A stretch of 64,000 nt of DNA from Propioniciclava sp. (GTDB taxonomy: Bacteria; Actinomycetota; Actinomycetes; Propionibacteriales; Propionibacteriaceae): NCBI RefSeq assembly GCF_029977985.1, contig NZ_JARKOT010000139.1, positions 1 to 64,000 of the forward strand. Direction: 5' to 3'. Below are positions 13,032 to 24,683 of this stretch, one piece after another. The notes beneath the pieces were generated by a model. That model made no database searches. It was not told where the DNA came from and was given only the letters and a program-made list of their open reading frames with translations. The translations under genes were made by a program, and so were the position numbers. How positions within the stretch are numbered: the first letter of the stretch is position 1; the number at the start of each line of letters is the position of its first letter.

Positions 13032-13452
13032 CCTCGCGCAGGTAGACGCTCGTCGACGTGCGCAGGATGCCGGGGCAGAGCCGGATCTCCTCGGCCACGC
13101 GGTACAGGTCGTCGGGGTCGCGAGCGGCGACGCGGACGAGCAGATCGGTGCTGCCTGCGGGAGCATGGCACTCGAGCACCTCGGGGATCTTCTTCAGGCC
13201 CTCGATGGCGGCGTCCAGGCTGTGCTGATCGAGTTCGGCCGCGACCGTGGCGTCCAGCCCGCGGCCGAGCGCCGACGGCGGCACGAGGGTACTGGCCAGC
13301 CGGAGCAAGCCCGCCGCGCGGTAGCGGTCCAGGCGCGCTTGGACCGTCCCTCGCGCCAAGCCCGTCCGCTGCGCGAGCAGCAACACCGTCATGCGCGGGT
13401 CGTGGTCGAGTTCGAGGAGGATGCGCCGGTCGGTGTCGTCCAGGGTGCACAT
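12928..13452 (-). CDS. Lrp/AsnC family transcriptional regulator
   Basis: LDDTDRRILLELDHDPRMTVLLLAQRTGLARGTVQARLDRY HTH plus RAM-like domain. Confidence 0.9.
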   Translation of the reverse strand: MCTLDDTDRRILLELDHDPRMTVLLLAQRTGLARGTVQARLDRYRAAGLLRLASTLVPPSALGRGLDATVAAELDQHSLDAAIEGLKKIPEVLECHAPAGSTDLLVRVAARDPDDLYRVAEEIRLCPGILRTSTSVYLREVIGYRTRPLLRQGLPPRAGAGAAREAQRRRPDGR

Positions 13453-13490
13453 GGTCCTCCTGCCCAGATCGCCCCCTGCGCGGCGGCCGG

Positions 13491-13508
13491 GATTGATCAG
13501 ATTGATCA
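13491..13508. promoter_or_regulatory. 9-bp tandem repeat upstream of the AsnC-family gene, candidate operator
   Basis: GATTGATCA repeated exactly (13491-13499, 13500-13508), 39 to 56 nt upstream of the start codon at 13452. Confidence 0.4.
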
Positions 13509-13644
13509 CTGTTTCCACACACGATTGTGCACGACACGTGCTCTGGTGTGAACTGATGGTCATCGAGAGCTAAGGCCCCACAAGGGCCACAGCTCCGCCG
13601 AACGGCACGGACCGGCGATCCCGGCGGCCACGCGGAACGCGGAA

Positions 13645-13674
13645 GGGCCCCGCACCCTGATGGGTGCGGGGCCC
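13645..13674 (-). terminator. Perfect 13-bp stem, TGAT loop, downstream of groEL
   Basis: GGGCCCCGCACCC-TGAT-GGGTGCGGGGCCC. Confidence 0.75.
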
Positions 13675-13748
13675 GTCCGTCGATGGCGTGGACTCGGCAT
13701 CGCTCGACCGCGGAGCCGCGGGTCGAGCCCGGCCAGATCCAGCCTCAC

Positions 13749-15661
<1,913 letters not shown>

Positions 15662-15802
15662 GATGGTGCCCTTTCCTTGTTCGATCGCCCGCCGGTCGGC
15701 GGACGGGATTCTTCACTTGTTGCGCCGCCCAGGCGTCGTCGCGGTGCCGCCGTGGGCTGGCAGACTCGGGTGTCGAGTGCCAACGTCGACGATATACCCG
15801 GG

Positions 15803-15829
15803 TTAGCACTCGTTCAACCTGAGTGCTAA
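15803..15829. promoter_or_regulatory. CIRCE element (HrcA operator)
   Basis: TTAGCACTC-GTTCAACCT-GAGTGCTAA: exact 9-N9-9 consensus upstream of groES-groEL. Confidence 0.96.
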
Positions 15830-15961
15830 CGGGCAGCGGCGGTGTCCAGGATCGCGTCGCCGGACGCCGAGGACATCGCCCAACGAGACGCGCGGACCGA
15901 ACCTCCCGCTGACCCCTACGGATCGGATTTAATGGAGTGCCAAGCCGCTGAAGGGACACCG

Positions 15962-17245
15962 ATGACGGAACCGACCGCCGCCACGCAGCGTTTCACCGCG
16001 CGCCACGCCATGGCCCTGGCGGGCGCCGGCCTCCTCGTGGCCGCGGCGATGCTGTTCTTCATGAGCGGCAGCATCCTCCTGCCGCCGCTGGCCGCCGACC
16101 TCGGCGTGGGGCTCGGCCAGGTGATGCTGTTCGTCACGATCACGTTCGCGGTGTCGGCGGTCGTGATGAGCGTGGGTGGGCCGTTCTTCGACCGGTTCGG
16201 GGCACGGCGACTCGTCATCGTGGGCGGACTGTTCTCGGCGGCGATGTTCCTCGGGGTGTCGTTCGTCAACGGGCTGGGCATGCTGTACGCGTTCGCCGCG
16301 CTCGCGGGGGCACTGTTCCTCGCGTCGACGCAGATGGCGGCGACGATGATCGTCAACGCGTGGTTCCATGCGAACCGGGGCATGGCGATGGGCGTCATGC
16401 AGGCGCTCGGCGGCCTGGGCGGCATCGCCGCCGGCTCGCTGCTGCCCGTGGTGGTGCAGACAGGCGGCTGGCAGCTGGGGTTCCGGACGGCGGCCGGCAT
16501 CGTGGCGGCCATCGCCGTGGTGGCTGGGCTGCTCGTGCGGTCGCGGCCGGCCGACGCCGGGCTGCACCCCTACGGTCTCGAGACGATGCCGACCGACGAC
16601 GTGGAGGAGGTCGTCCGGGAGGATGTCGTCGAGGAAGCTCACGACGCTGGCATGGAGCCGGCAGACGCGCTGCGCTCACCGCGGTTCGCTGCCCTCGTGC
16701 TCGGCATCTTGCTGATCAACCTCGTGAACGCCATCCAGCAGCACTTCGCGCCACTCATGGAGGGCAACGGCCTCGATCTCACCGCGGCGGGCTCGCTCAT
16801 CTCCATCCTCGCCATCGGGAACGTCGTGGCGACCCTGCTGCTCGGCACGCTCATCGACCGGTGGGGAGCCCTGCAGACCGCCCTGCTGTCCATGGCGCTC
16901 ATGATCGGGGCCATGCTCGCCTTCTGGCTGACGACCGGCTACGGCGGCCAGCTCGCCGGCATCCTCCTGTTCGCCGTGCCGTCGGTGCTGTCCCCCGTGG
17001 TCGCGCCGCTGATCGTGCGCCAGGTGTTCGGCGAGCGGGCGTTCAACACCCTCATCGGCATCGGCATCGCCGCCATGCCGCTGGGCGTCGCCATCGGGTC
17101 GCCGCTGTGGGGCGTCCTGTACGACATGACGGGCGGCTACACCGTCCAGCTCATCGGCAGCATCGTGGCCGCGCTGCTCGCCTGCGTCTTGTTCGCGTTC
17201 ACCCTCAGCGGCCACCAGGGTTCCGCGGGCCACGCCCGGGGCTGA
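15962..17245 (+). CDS. MFS transporter
   Basis: 12-TM type protein, GGPFFDRFGARRLVIVGG motif; ATG at 15962. Confidence 0.85.
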   Translation: MTEPTAATQRFTARHAMALAGAGLLVAAAMLFFMSGSILLPPLAADLGVGLGQVMLFVTITFAVSAVVMSVGGPFFDRFGARRLVIVGGLFSAAMFLGVSFVNGLGMLYAFAALAGALFLASTQMAATMIVNAWFHANRGMAMGVMQALGGLGGIAAGSLLPVVVQTGGWQLGFRTAAGIVAAIAVVAGLLVRSRPADAGLHPYGLETMPTDDVEEVVREDVVEEAHDAGMEPADALRSPRFAALVLGILLINLVNAIQQHFAPLMEGNGLDLTAAGSLISILAIGNVVATLLLGTLIDRWGALQTALLSMALMIGAMLAFWLTTGYGGQLAGILLFAVPSVLSPVVAPLIVRQVFGERAFNTLIGIGIAAMPLGVAIGSPLWGVLYDMTGGYTVQLIGSIVAALLACVLFAFTLSGHQGSAGHARG

Positions 17246-17267
17246 GGCCCGCTCGGTCCCGCAGATG

Positions 17268-17382
17268 CGCCGGTTGGGCGCACAGACGCCACTTCGGCGC
17301 AGAAACGCCGGTTCGGTCCGCTCACACGCCGCTTGGGCGCAGAAACGCCGGGTCTGCGCGGCGTATGTGCGCCCAACCGGCG
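17268..17382. repeat. Degenerate tandem repeat (about 19-bp period) bracketed by a perfect 17-bp inverted repeat
   Basis: CGCCGGTTGGGCGCACA (17268-17284) and its reverse complement (17366-17382). Units GCCGGTTGGGCGCACAGAC / GCCACTTCGGCGCAGAAAC / GCCGGTTCGGTCCGCTCACAC / GCCGCTTGGGCGCAGAAAC. Confidence 0.9.
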
Positions 17383-17402
17383 TGCCTGCCCGAACGCGGC
17401 CC

Positions 17403-18572
17403 TCAGCGCACCCGGTCGGCCACGATCGCCACGGCGCCGTCCGGGGTGGGCGTCAGGATCAGGGTCGCGGACGCCGCCCCCTTCGGCTTCAGCCGCCTCC
17501 GGAGCGCGGCGGGGTCGACGTCGACACCGCGCTTCTTGATCTCCAGGACGCCGACGCCCTCGGCTCGCACCCACGCCCGCAGCACCTTTTCGTCGAAGGC
17601 CAGCACGTCGCGCACCGCGAAGCACGTCGCGAACGGCGTCGGCATGACCCAGTCCGCGCTGAGATAGGCGAGGCCGGGTGCAACCCGGTGCCCGCGCACC
17701 AGGCCCGCCACCTCGTCGACCAGCCCGGCGCGCACCACGGCCCCGTCCGGCTCGTAGACGAACGCCCCGACCGGGCCCACCTCGGCCGGCGGCCGCCCGG
17801 AGGCGACCAGCTCCACCCCGTCCACCACCGCCGCGCGCCGGCCGGCGACGGTTCCGGGACCCGCCCACACCGCGCACTCCACCACGCTGCCGCCCTCGGA
17901 GACCCACTCGGCCTCCACGGCGTCCTCGAGCAGGTCGTGCGGCACGCCGGGCCCGAGCTTCACGCACGCAGGATGGCCCCCGCTCAGCAACGACTCCACG
18001 AACGGCCACGGAGGGCTCAGGTCCTCGACCCGCCACGAGCGGCCCGACGCCGTCCGTCGCGCCGGGTCGGCGAACACCCCCAACCCCGCGGCGTCCGGCC
18101 CGGACGCCGTCCGCTCGGCCCACCACGCTTGCGCGTCGGCCACCGCCACCGGACGCCCCAGGTTCGCTGCCGCCAGCACCGCGGTCGCCTCGTCCCGCTC
18201 GACGGCCTCCGCGGCGATGCCCGCGTCGATCAGCGCCAACGCGTCCGCGCCGAGGCCGCAGCCGAGGTCGGCCACCACAGCTGCCCCAAGCGCGGCGAAG
18301 CGGCGCGCCCGCCGCGCGGCGACGGAAGCCCGAGTGGCCTGCTCCAGCCCGTCGCGGGTGAAGAACAGTCCCTCGGCCCGCTCGCCGAACTTGGCCCGCG
18401 CCCGGCGCCGCAGCGCCACCTGCGTGAGCACCGCGGCGGCCCGGTCGGGTTCGACGAGCGCCCGCAGCCGGGTCGCGGCCCCCAGCGATTCGGGGTCGGC
18501 CTCGGCCGCAGCAGCGCGCAAGGCAGCACGGGCGTCGTCCGAGACGAGCCAGCGGGCGAGGTCGGGCTGCAT
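17403..18572 (-). CDS. Class I SAM-dependent methyltransferase, THUMP-like
   Basis: VVADLGCGLGADALALIDAG SAM motif; C-terminal LEIKKRGVDVDPAALRRRLKPKG. Confidence 0.8.
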   Translation of the reverse strand: MQPDLARWLVSDDARAALRAAAAEADPESLGAATRLRALVEPDRAAAVLTQVALRRRARAKFGERAEGLFFTRDGLEQATRASVAARRARRFAALGAAVVADLGCGLGADALALIDAGIAAEAVERDEATAVLAAANLGRPVAVADAQAWWAERTASGPDAAGLGVFADPARRTASGRSWRVEDLSPPWPFVESLLSGGHPACVKLGPGVPHDLLEDAVEAEWVSEGGSVVECAVWAGPGTVAGRRAAVVDGVELVASGRPPAEVGPVGAFVYEPDGAVVRAGLVDEVAGLVRGHRVAPGLAYLSADWVMPTPFATCFAVRDVLAFDEKVLRAWVRAEGVGVLEIKKRGVDVDPAALRRRLKPKGAASATLILTPTPDGAVAIVADRVR

Positions 18573-18964
18573 CAGCCGACGATGTGGAGGACGACGACCC
18601 CCTCGGGGGACGCCGTCCCGCCCAACTCCCAGGCCTTGTCGACCAGCCCGGCGAGCTTCGCCCCGGCGCCGTACTTCGCGTGGATCGCGGACTTCACGGC
18701 CGCGAACTCGGGGGCGTCCTCGGCGACCAGGTGTCCACGGCCCTCGAGCACCGGCTCCTCGCGCAACGCCTTGCCGCCCCGGCCGGCGGCCTGCAGGGTC
18801 ACGACGTCGGTCAACGCGAACCGCTCGGCCCACGGGGCGGCGTGCGGCGTCCAGAAGCCGACCGTGTCGTGGTCGACCTCGACGACCCACTCCGAAGAGA
18901 CGGTCTGCGCGCCTGCGGCGTCGAAGGTGGTGACGACGATGCGGTCAGCGTCGGAGAGTTTCAT
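18572..18964 (-). CDS. Pyridoxamine-phosphate-oxidase-like / split-barrel flavin-binding protein
   Basis: MKLSDADRIVVTTFDAAGAQTVSSEWVVEVDHDTVGFWT... fold pattern; overlaps the downstream gene by ATGA. Confidence 0.6.
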   Translation of the reverse strand: MKLSDADRIVVTTFDAAGAQTVSSEWVVEVDHDTVGFWTPHAAPWAERFALTDVVTLQAAGRGGKALREEPVLEGRGHLVAEDAPEFAAVKSAIHAKYGAGAKLAGLVDKAWELGGTASPEGVVVLHIVG

Positions 18965-19311
18965 CGGGCCTCGGGGCGATCCGGGTCGATGGCCGTCCGC
19001 TCGGCGGCGACGGCGCGGTTGCCGATCTCGTTGGTGCGGCGGGCGTTGGCCTCGTCGAGCGTCGCGCGGCGCACCTGGCCCGCGGTGCGCCCCGGCAGGC
19101 CGATGGCCAGCCCCAGCGCGAGTCCGGCGGCGGCCGCGATGCCGGCGATGAACGAGGTGGACTGGAAGGGATCCGGGATGGACCGGTCGGTGTACCGGGC
19201 CGCCGCCCCCACGAGTTCGCGCGCGTCGAGCGCGAACTGGGCGAGCAGCACCCCGGCGTAGACGACTCCGGCGACGGCCACGCCGGCGAAGAGCACCTTC
19301 AGGATCTTCAT
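18961..19311 (-). CDS. Small membrane protein, unknown function
   Basis: Two predicted TM segments; tight operon position. Confidence 0.6.
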   Translation of the reverse strand: MKILKVLFAGVAVAGVVYAGVLLAQFALDARELVGAAARYTDRSIPDPFQSTSFIAGIAAAAGLALGLAIGLPGRTAGQVRRATLDEANARRTNEIGNRAVAAERTAIDPDRPEAR

Positions 19312-19367
19312 GCGGGCACTCTAGGGCCTGGCGAGGCGAATCACCCGCCCCCGCGCGGGCGACCAGC

Positions 19368-20054
<687 letters not shown>

Positions 20055-20164
20055 GGGACGAACCTACAAGAAAGGGGTTTCCTCGCCGTTACGCCCCGTC
20101 CGCGGTCCCGACGACGCTGGTTCAGCCTGTGCGTTGCTAGCCTGTCGGTGTCGGAAGGAAAGTC

Positions 20165-21181
20165 ATGCGCGTGCTCGTCACCGGTGGCGCCGGATACATC
20201 GGCTCCCACACCGTCCTCGCCCTCCTGGAGACCGGGCACGATGTGCTCGTCGTGGACGACCTCTCGAACAGTTCGGAGGAGTCCCTGCGCCGGGTGGCCG
20301 AGTTAGCCGGGCGCGAGGCGCGCTTCGTGCAGGCGAACGTGCGGGACGCCGCGGCGCTCGACGCCGCCTTCGCCGGCTTCTCCCCCGACGCTGTCATCCA
20401 CTTCGCCGGCTGGAAGGCGGTGGGCGAGTCGACGCAGATCCCGCTCACGTACTACCGCGAGAACCTGGGCTCGACCTTCACCCTGCTCGAGGCGATGGCC
20501 GCCCACGACTGCCACCAGATCGTGTTCAGTTCGTCGGCCACCGTCTACGGCGAGTTGTCCGAGCCGCCGTTCACCGAGGACTCCCCCACGGGCGCCACCA
20601 ACCCCTACGGCCGCACGAAGCACATGATCGAGCAGATCCTGGCCGACGCAGCGGCAGCGGACGCCGAGCTGCGCGTCGCCGTGCTGCGCTACTTCAACCC
20701 CATCGGCGCGCACGCGTCCGGGCGCATCGGCGAGGATCCGAAGGGCATCCCGAACAACCTGCTGCCGTTCGTCGCTCAGGTCGCCACCGGACGCCGCGAC
20801 AAGCTGATGGTCTTCGGCGACGACTACCCCACCCCGGACGGGACGGGACTGCGCGACTACATCCACGTCGTCGACCTGGCCGCCGGGCATCTCGCGGCCC
20901 TTGACTACCTGGGCGGGCACGGCGGCTTCCACGTGTGGAACCTGGGCACGGGCGACCCGAAGTCGGTGCTCGACATCGTCCACGCCTACGAGGGGGCCTC
21001 CGGGGTGGCGATCCCCTACGAGATCGTCGCGCGGCGTCCGGGTGACGTGGCGGCGTCCTACGCCGACGTCACGCGCGCCCACAAGGAGCTCGGCTGGCAG
21101 GCCCGGAAATCCGTCGAACAGGCGTGCGAGGACACCTTCCGCTGGCAGTCGGAGAACCCCGACGGCTTCGCCGACTCCTGA
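20165..21181 (+). CDS. galE: UDP-glucose 4-epimerase
   Basis: MRVLVTGGAGYIGSHT ... YGRTKHMIEQIL ... LRYFNPIGAHASGRIGEDP. Confidence 0.96.
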   Translation: MRVLVTGGAGYIGSHTVLALLETGHDVLVVDDLSNSSEESLRRVAELAGREARFVQANVRDAAALDAAFAGFSPDAVIHFAGWKAVGESTQIPLTYYRENLGSTFTLLEAMAAHDCHQIVFSSSATVYGELSEPPFTEDSPTGATNPYGRTKHMIEQILADAAAADAELRVAVLRYFNPIGAHASGRIGEDPKGIPNNLLPFVAQVATGRRDKLMVFGDDYPTPDGTGLRDYIHVVDLAAGHLAALDYLGGHGGFHVWNLGTGDPKSVLDIVHAYEGASGVAIPYEIVARRPGDVAASYADVTRAHKELGWQARKSVEQACEDTFRWQSENPDGFADS

Positions 21182-21189
21182 TCAAGCCG

Positions 21190-22908
21190 TCAGTCGGAGA
21201 AGATCAGCTCCGGGTAGACCGGCTGCCACATGGCGTCGAACACCTGCTGGATCGGGTCGGTGAGCGGCCGCTCGGCGACGCCCTCGGCCTCGGCGGCGCG
21301 CGCCACCGCGATCGCGACGGTCGCGGAGACCCGCCGCAGGTCGCCCACATGCGGCAGCAGTGACTGCCCCGGGCGCGTGATGCGCACCAGGGACGCCACC
21401 GCGTGGGCGGCGGCGGCGATCATCGCGTCGGTCACCCGAGTCGCCCGGCACACGCTGACGCCCAACCCGATGCCCGGGAAGACGAACGCATTGTTGGCCT
21501 GCGCGACCGCATAGGTCGTCTCGTCGAGGGTCACCGACCCGAACGGCGACCCCGTCGCGACCAGCGCCCGGCCCTCGGTCCAGGTGAGCACGTCGGTGGG
21601 GGTGGCCTCGGCCAGGATCGTCGGGTTGGACAGGGGCATGATGATCGGCCGGTCCACGTGGAGCGCCATCTCCTTGATGACGGGCTCGGTGAACGACCCC
21701 GACTGCCCCGAGGTGCCGATGAGCACGGTCGGGTGCACGTTCCGCACGACGTCAGCGAGGTGGTAGGCGCCCGGCGCGTCGGTGGCCCAGCCCGTGAGCT
21801 CGGACGCCGCCCGCGCGTAGGGCCGCTGGAAGTCGCGGAACCTCTTCGTGGGCTCGTCGGTGACCAGCCCCCGGCTCGAGGTGGCCCAGAACCGCTGCCG
21901 TGCCTCCGCAGGTGTGAGCCCCTCGGCGACCATGAGGTCGACCAGGAGATCGGCGATGCCGATGCCCGCGGTGCCGGCACCGTGAATGACGACGCGCTGG
22001 TCCGAGAGCCGCTCCCCCTTCGCCCGCACGCCCGCGATGAACGCCGCCGCCACGACCGCCGCCGTCCCCTGGACGTCGTCGTTGAACGTGCAGATGCGCT
22101 CCCGGTAGGCGTTCAGGATGCGGTGGGCGTTGTCGGCGCCGAAGTCCTCCCAGTGGATCATCGCGTGTGGGAACACTCGCTGCGCGGCCTCCACGAAGGC
22201 CTCGATGAACGCGTCGTAGCGCTCACCGCGCACGCGGGCGTGCTGCAGGCCGAGGTAGAGGTCGTCGTTGAGGAGTTGCAAGTTGTCGGTGCCGACGTCG
22301 AGCACCACGGGCACCATCCGGTTCGGGTCGACGCCGCCGGCGGCGGTGTACAGGCTCTTCTTGCCGAGGCAGATCTGGACGCCGCCGACGCCTTGGTCGC
22401 CGATGCCGAGGATGCCCTCGGAGTCGGTGACGATCAGCATGTCGACGTCGTCGGGCTTGCGGTCGATCGAACGCAGCGCCTGCTCGATGCGATCGGGCGC
22501 CTCGATCGAGCAGAAGACGCCGGCGATGCGCTGGTACCACAGCGAGAACTCCTGGATGGCATCGCCGATGGTGGGCGTGTAGACGATCGGCATCATCTCG
22601 TCGAGATGCTCGCTCAGCAGGCGGTAGAACAGCACCGTGTTGCGGTCGCGCAGGCCCTGCAGGTAGGCGAACTTCTCCAGGTTCGAGTTCGCACGCAGGT
22701 AGCGCGTGTAGGCGCGGTGCAGTTGGGCGTCCAGCGGGGTGACCGCCTCCGGCAGCAGACCCTCCAGCCCGAGCTCGCGGCGCTCGTCGTGGGTGAACGC
22801 GGTGCCCCGGTTCAAGCGCGGGATGCGGAGAACCGCACTGCCCCGCGCGCGCACGCGGATGCGCTTGCCGTGGTCGCCGGGGAGGATGTCGTACGGACGT
22901 CCGGCCAT
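21190..22908 (-). CDS. NAD-dependent malic enzyme
   Basis: NRGTAFTHDERRELGLEGLLP ... MPIVYTPTIGDAIQEFS ... FNDDVQGTAAVVAAAF. Confidence 0.95.
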   Translation of the reverse strand: MAGRPYDILPGDHGKRIRVRARGSAVLRIPRLNRGTAFTHDERRELGLEGLLPEAVTPLDAQLHRAYTRYLRANSNLEKFAYLQGLRDRNTVLFYRLLSEHLDEMMPIVYTPTIGDAIQEFSLWYQRIAGVFCSIEAPDRIEQALRSIDRKPDDVDMLIVTDSEGILGIGDQGVGGVQICLGKKSLYTAAGGVDPNRMVPVVLDVGTDNLQLLNDDLYLGLQHARVRGERYDAFIEAFVEAAQRVFPHAMIHWEDFGADNAHRILNAYRERICTFNDDVQGTAAVVAAAFIAGVRAKGERLSDQRVVIHGAGTAGIGIADLLVDLMVAEGLTPAEARQRFWATSSRGLVTDEPTKRFRDFQRPYARAASELTGWATDAPGAYHLADVVRNVHPTVLIGTSGQSGSFTEPVIKEMALHVDRPIIMPLSNPTILAEATPTDVLTWTEGRALVATGSPFGSVTLDETTYAVAQANNAFVFPGIGLGVSVCRATRVTDAMIAAAAHAVASLVRITRPGQSLLPHVGDLRRVSATVAIAVARAAEAEGVAERPLTDPIQQVFDAMWQPVYPELIFSD

Positions 22909-22923
22909 GGCAGCAGGTTATCG

Positions 22924-22956
22924 GCCGGACGCCGCCGGTGCAGTCCGGCGTCCGGC
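22924..22956 (-). terminator. 10-bp stem terminator-like hairpin
   Basis: GCCGGACGCC-N13-GGCGTCCGGC downstream of the gene ending at 22969. Confidence 0.55.
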
Positions 22957-22968
22957 TGGCTGACGAGT

Positions 22969-23499
22969 TCAGCCGTAGGTGCCGAACGCCATCGCGAGGA
23001 TGGCGATGCACACGCCGGCGGCGATGATGGGCACCGCGCCGAGGGTGATGAGGATGCCGGCACCGGTGCGGCGGAGGTGCGGCTTCGAGATGAGCCAGAC
23101 CGACAGCGTGACGACGCCCCCCAACCCCAGCACGGTGACCAGCCCGGACACGATCGCGGCGACCTCGGGGCTGACCGGGTCGAGCGCCGTTCCGATCGCG
23201 CCCGCCAGACCGAACGGCACCGGCCAGGCGACCAGGCCGATCAGCGCTCCGAGCAGGTAGGACCCGCCGGACTTCCGGGCAGGAGGGATCGGCGCCGGCC
23301 ACGCCTGCGGGGGCGGCATCTGGCCCTGTGGGGGCGGCATCTGGCCCTGTGGGGGCGGCTCCGGGCCCTGTGGGGGCGGCTCCGGGCCCTGAGGCGGCGG
23401 CCCGCCCGGAGGCGTCGGCCCACCACCGGGGGGCGTCGACCAGGGCGGGGTGCTCGGTTGGGGGCCGAAGGGGTTCGGCTCGGGGGGTTGGTCGGACAT
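22969..23499 (-). CDS. Pro/Gly-rich N-terminus membrane protein (DUF4190-like)
   Basis: PPPQGPEPPPQGPEPPPQGQMPPPQGQMPPPQ repeat followed by TM helices; ATGA overlap with the upstream gene. Confidence 0.65.
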   Translation of the reverse strand: MSDQPPEPNPFGPQPSTPPWSTPPGGGPTPPGGPPPQGPEPPPQGPEPPPQGQMPPPQGQMPPPQAWPAPIPPARKSGGSYLLGALIGLVAWPVPFGLAGAIGTALDPVSPEVAAIVSGLVTVLGLGGVVTLSVWLISKPHLRRTGAGILITLGAVPIIAAGVCIAILAMAFGTYG

Positions 23500-24281
23500 C
23501 ACTCACCTCCTGTTCGGGCGACGGTGCGGCATATTCTGGCACGCCGAAGGGCCAACGCATCGCGAATCACGCGCGTCAAGCGCCACACGAGCAGCGGTAG
23601 CAGGATGAGACAGAGCACCTGCGGCCCGCTCAACCCCAGCCAGAAGGGCTCGTTGCCGCGGACGAACTCGACGGCGAACCGGAACAGCGCGTAGGCGGCG
23701 ACGTAACTGACGAACAGGTCGCCGGGGCGGGCGAGGCGTCCGCGCAGGCGCCACAGCACGGTGAACGCGACGGCGTGGAAGGCCACCTCGTAGAGCAGCG
23801 AGGGGTGCAGCCCGACCCCGGGACGCGCGCCGACCGCTTCGGCGTACGGGCTGGGCAACGTCATGCCCCACGGGCCGCCCGTCGGCGTTCCGGGCAGTTC
23901 GGTCAGAGCGCAGCCGAGGCGTCCGATCGCCATGGCGAGAGCGACCGCGGGGGCGAACAGATCGCCCGTCGACGGGACGTAGCCGGTGGCGCGCTTGCCC
24001 ACGTGCACACCCACCCACGCGCCGAGCAGACCGGACAGGATGCTGCGGTTGCCCTCGGTCCACCAGTCCCACAGGGGGATGGTCGGATCGGAGAACCACG
24101 TGCCCAGGCGCGCGCCCAGGGCGCCGAACGCCAGCGCGCAGCCGGCCACAGCCCACAGGCGGTCGTCGTGGAGGCCGAGGCGACGCTTCTCGCGTGCGAA
24201 CACGACCCCGGCGGCGACCAGCCCGAACGCCACGAACAGGCCGTGGACCCACGGGTTGCCCGGGAACGGGACCTCGATCAT
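23499..24281 (-). CDS. Lgt-like prolipoprotein diacylglyceryl transferase family protein
   Basis: AMAIGRLGCALTELPGTPTGGPWGM and GVGLHPSLLYE align with the Lgt signatures GRxGNFxNxE and HPSQLYE, but the signature Asn is absent. Confidence 0.8.
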   Translation of the reverse strand: MIEVPFPGNPWVHGLFVAFGLVAAGVVFAREKRRLGLHDDRLWAVAGCALAFGALGARLGTWFSDPTIPLWDWWTEGNRSILSGLLGAWVGVHVGKRATGYVPSTGDLFAPAVALAMAIGRLGCALTELPGTPTGGPWGMTLPSPYAEAVGARPGVGLHPSLLYEVAFHAVAFTVLWRLRGRLARPGDLFVSYVAAYALFRFAVEFVRGNEPFWLGLSGPQVLCLILLPLLVWRLTRVIRDALALRRARICRTVARTGGE

Positions 24282-24291
24282 GCGCCGCCCT

Positions 24292-24666
24292 TCACGCCAT
24301 GCCGGCGAGCCGCGCCACCCACCACCCGGCCCCGACCAGCCCGGCGACGGCCAGCACCGCCAGGTAGGCGAGAACGAGCCTCGTGTCACGCAGGTAGCAG
24401 CGCGACCGCGTCAGGCCGGCGCGGCGGGCTCGGGCGTAGCCGACGAACCCGATCGTGGCGAACACCACCAGCGCGGCCGGGCCGAACACCCACCCCAGCA
24501 GCGCGATCGTCGCGAAGATGCAGAGCCTGAGGGGGTCGAAGGGAGCCGGTCCGTCGGCGGTCTGCACGGTCTGGTCGGGTCCGTGTCCGGCGAGGAACGT
24601 CGACGGAGGCGGCCCGGCGGCGAACCGGCGGGCGTCCGCCTCGCCCGTGGGATGGGGAGCGCTCAT
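24292..24666 (-). CDS. Small membrane protein, unknown function
   Basis: Hydrophobic segments; lies 10 bp from the Lgt-like gene and 17 bp from the radical SAM gene. Confidence 0.65.
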   Translation of the reverse strand: MSAPHPTGEADARRFAAGPPPSTFLAGHGPDQTVQTADGPAPFDPLRLCIFATIALLGWVFGPAALVVFATIGFVGYARARRAGLTRSRCYLRDTRLVLAYLAVLAVAGLVGAGWWVARLAGMA

Positions 24667-24683
24667 GCCACCATTGTCCGCCC

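Noticed and set aside
17268-17382. Possible CRISPR array
   Set aside because: Units are directly adjacent, degenerate and without spacers; no cas genes nearby.
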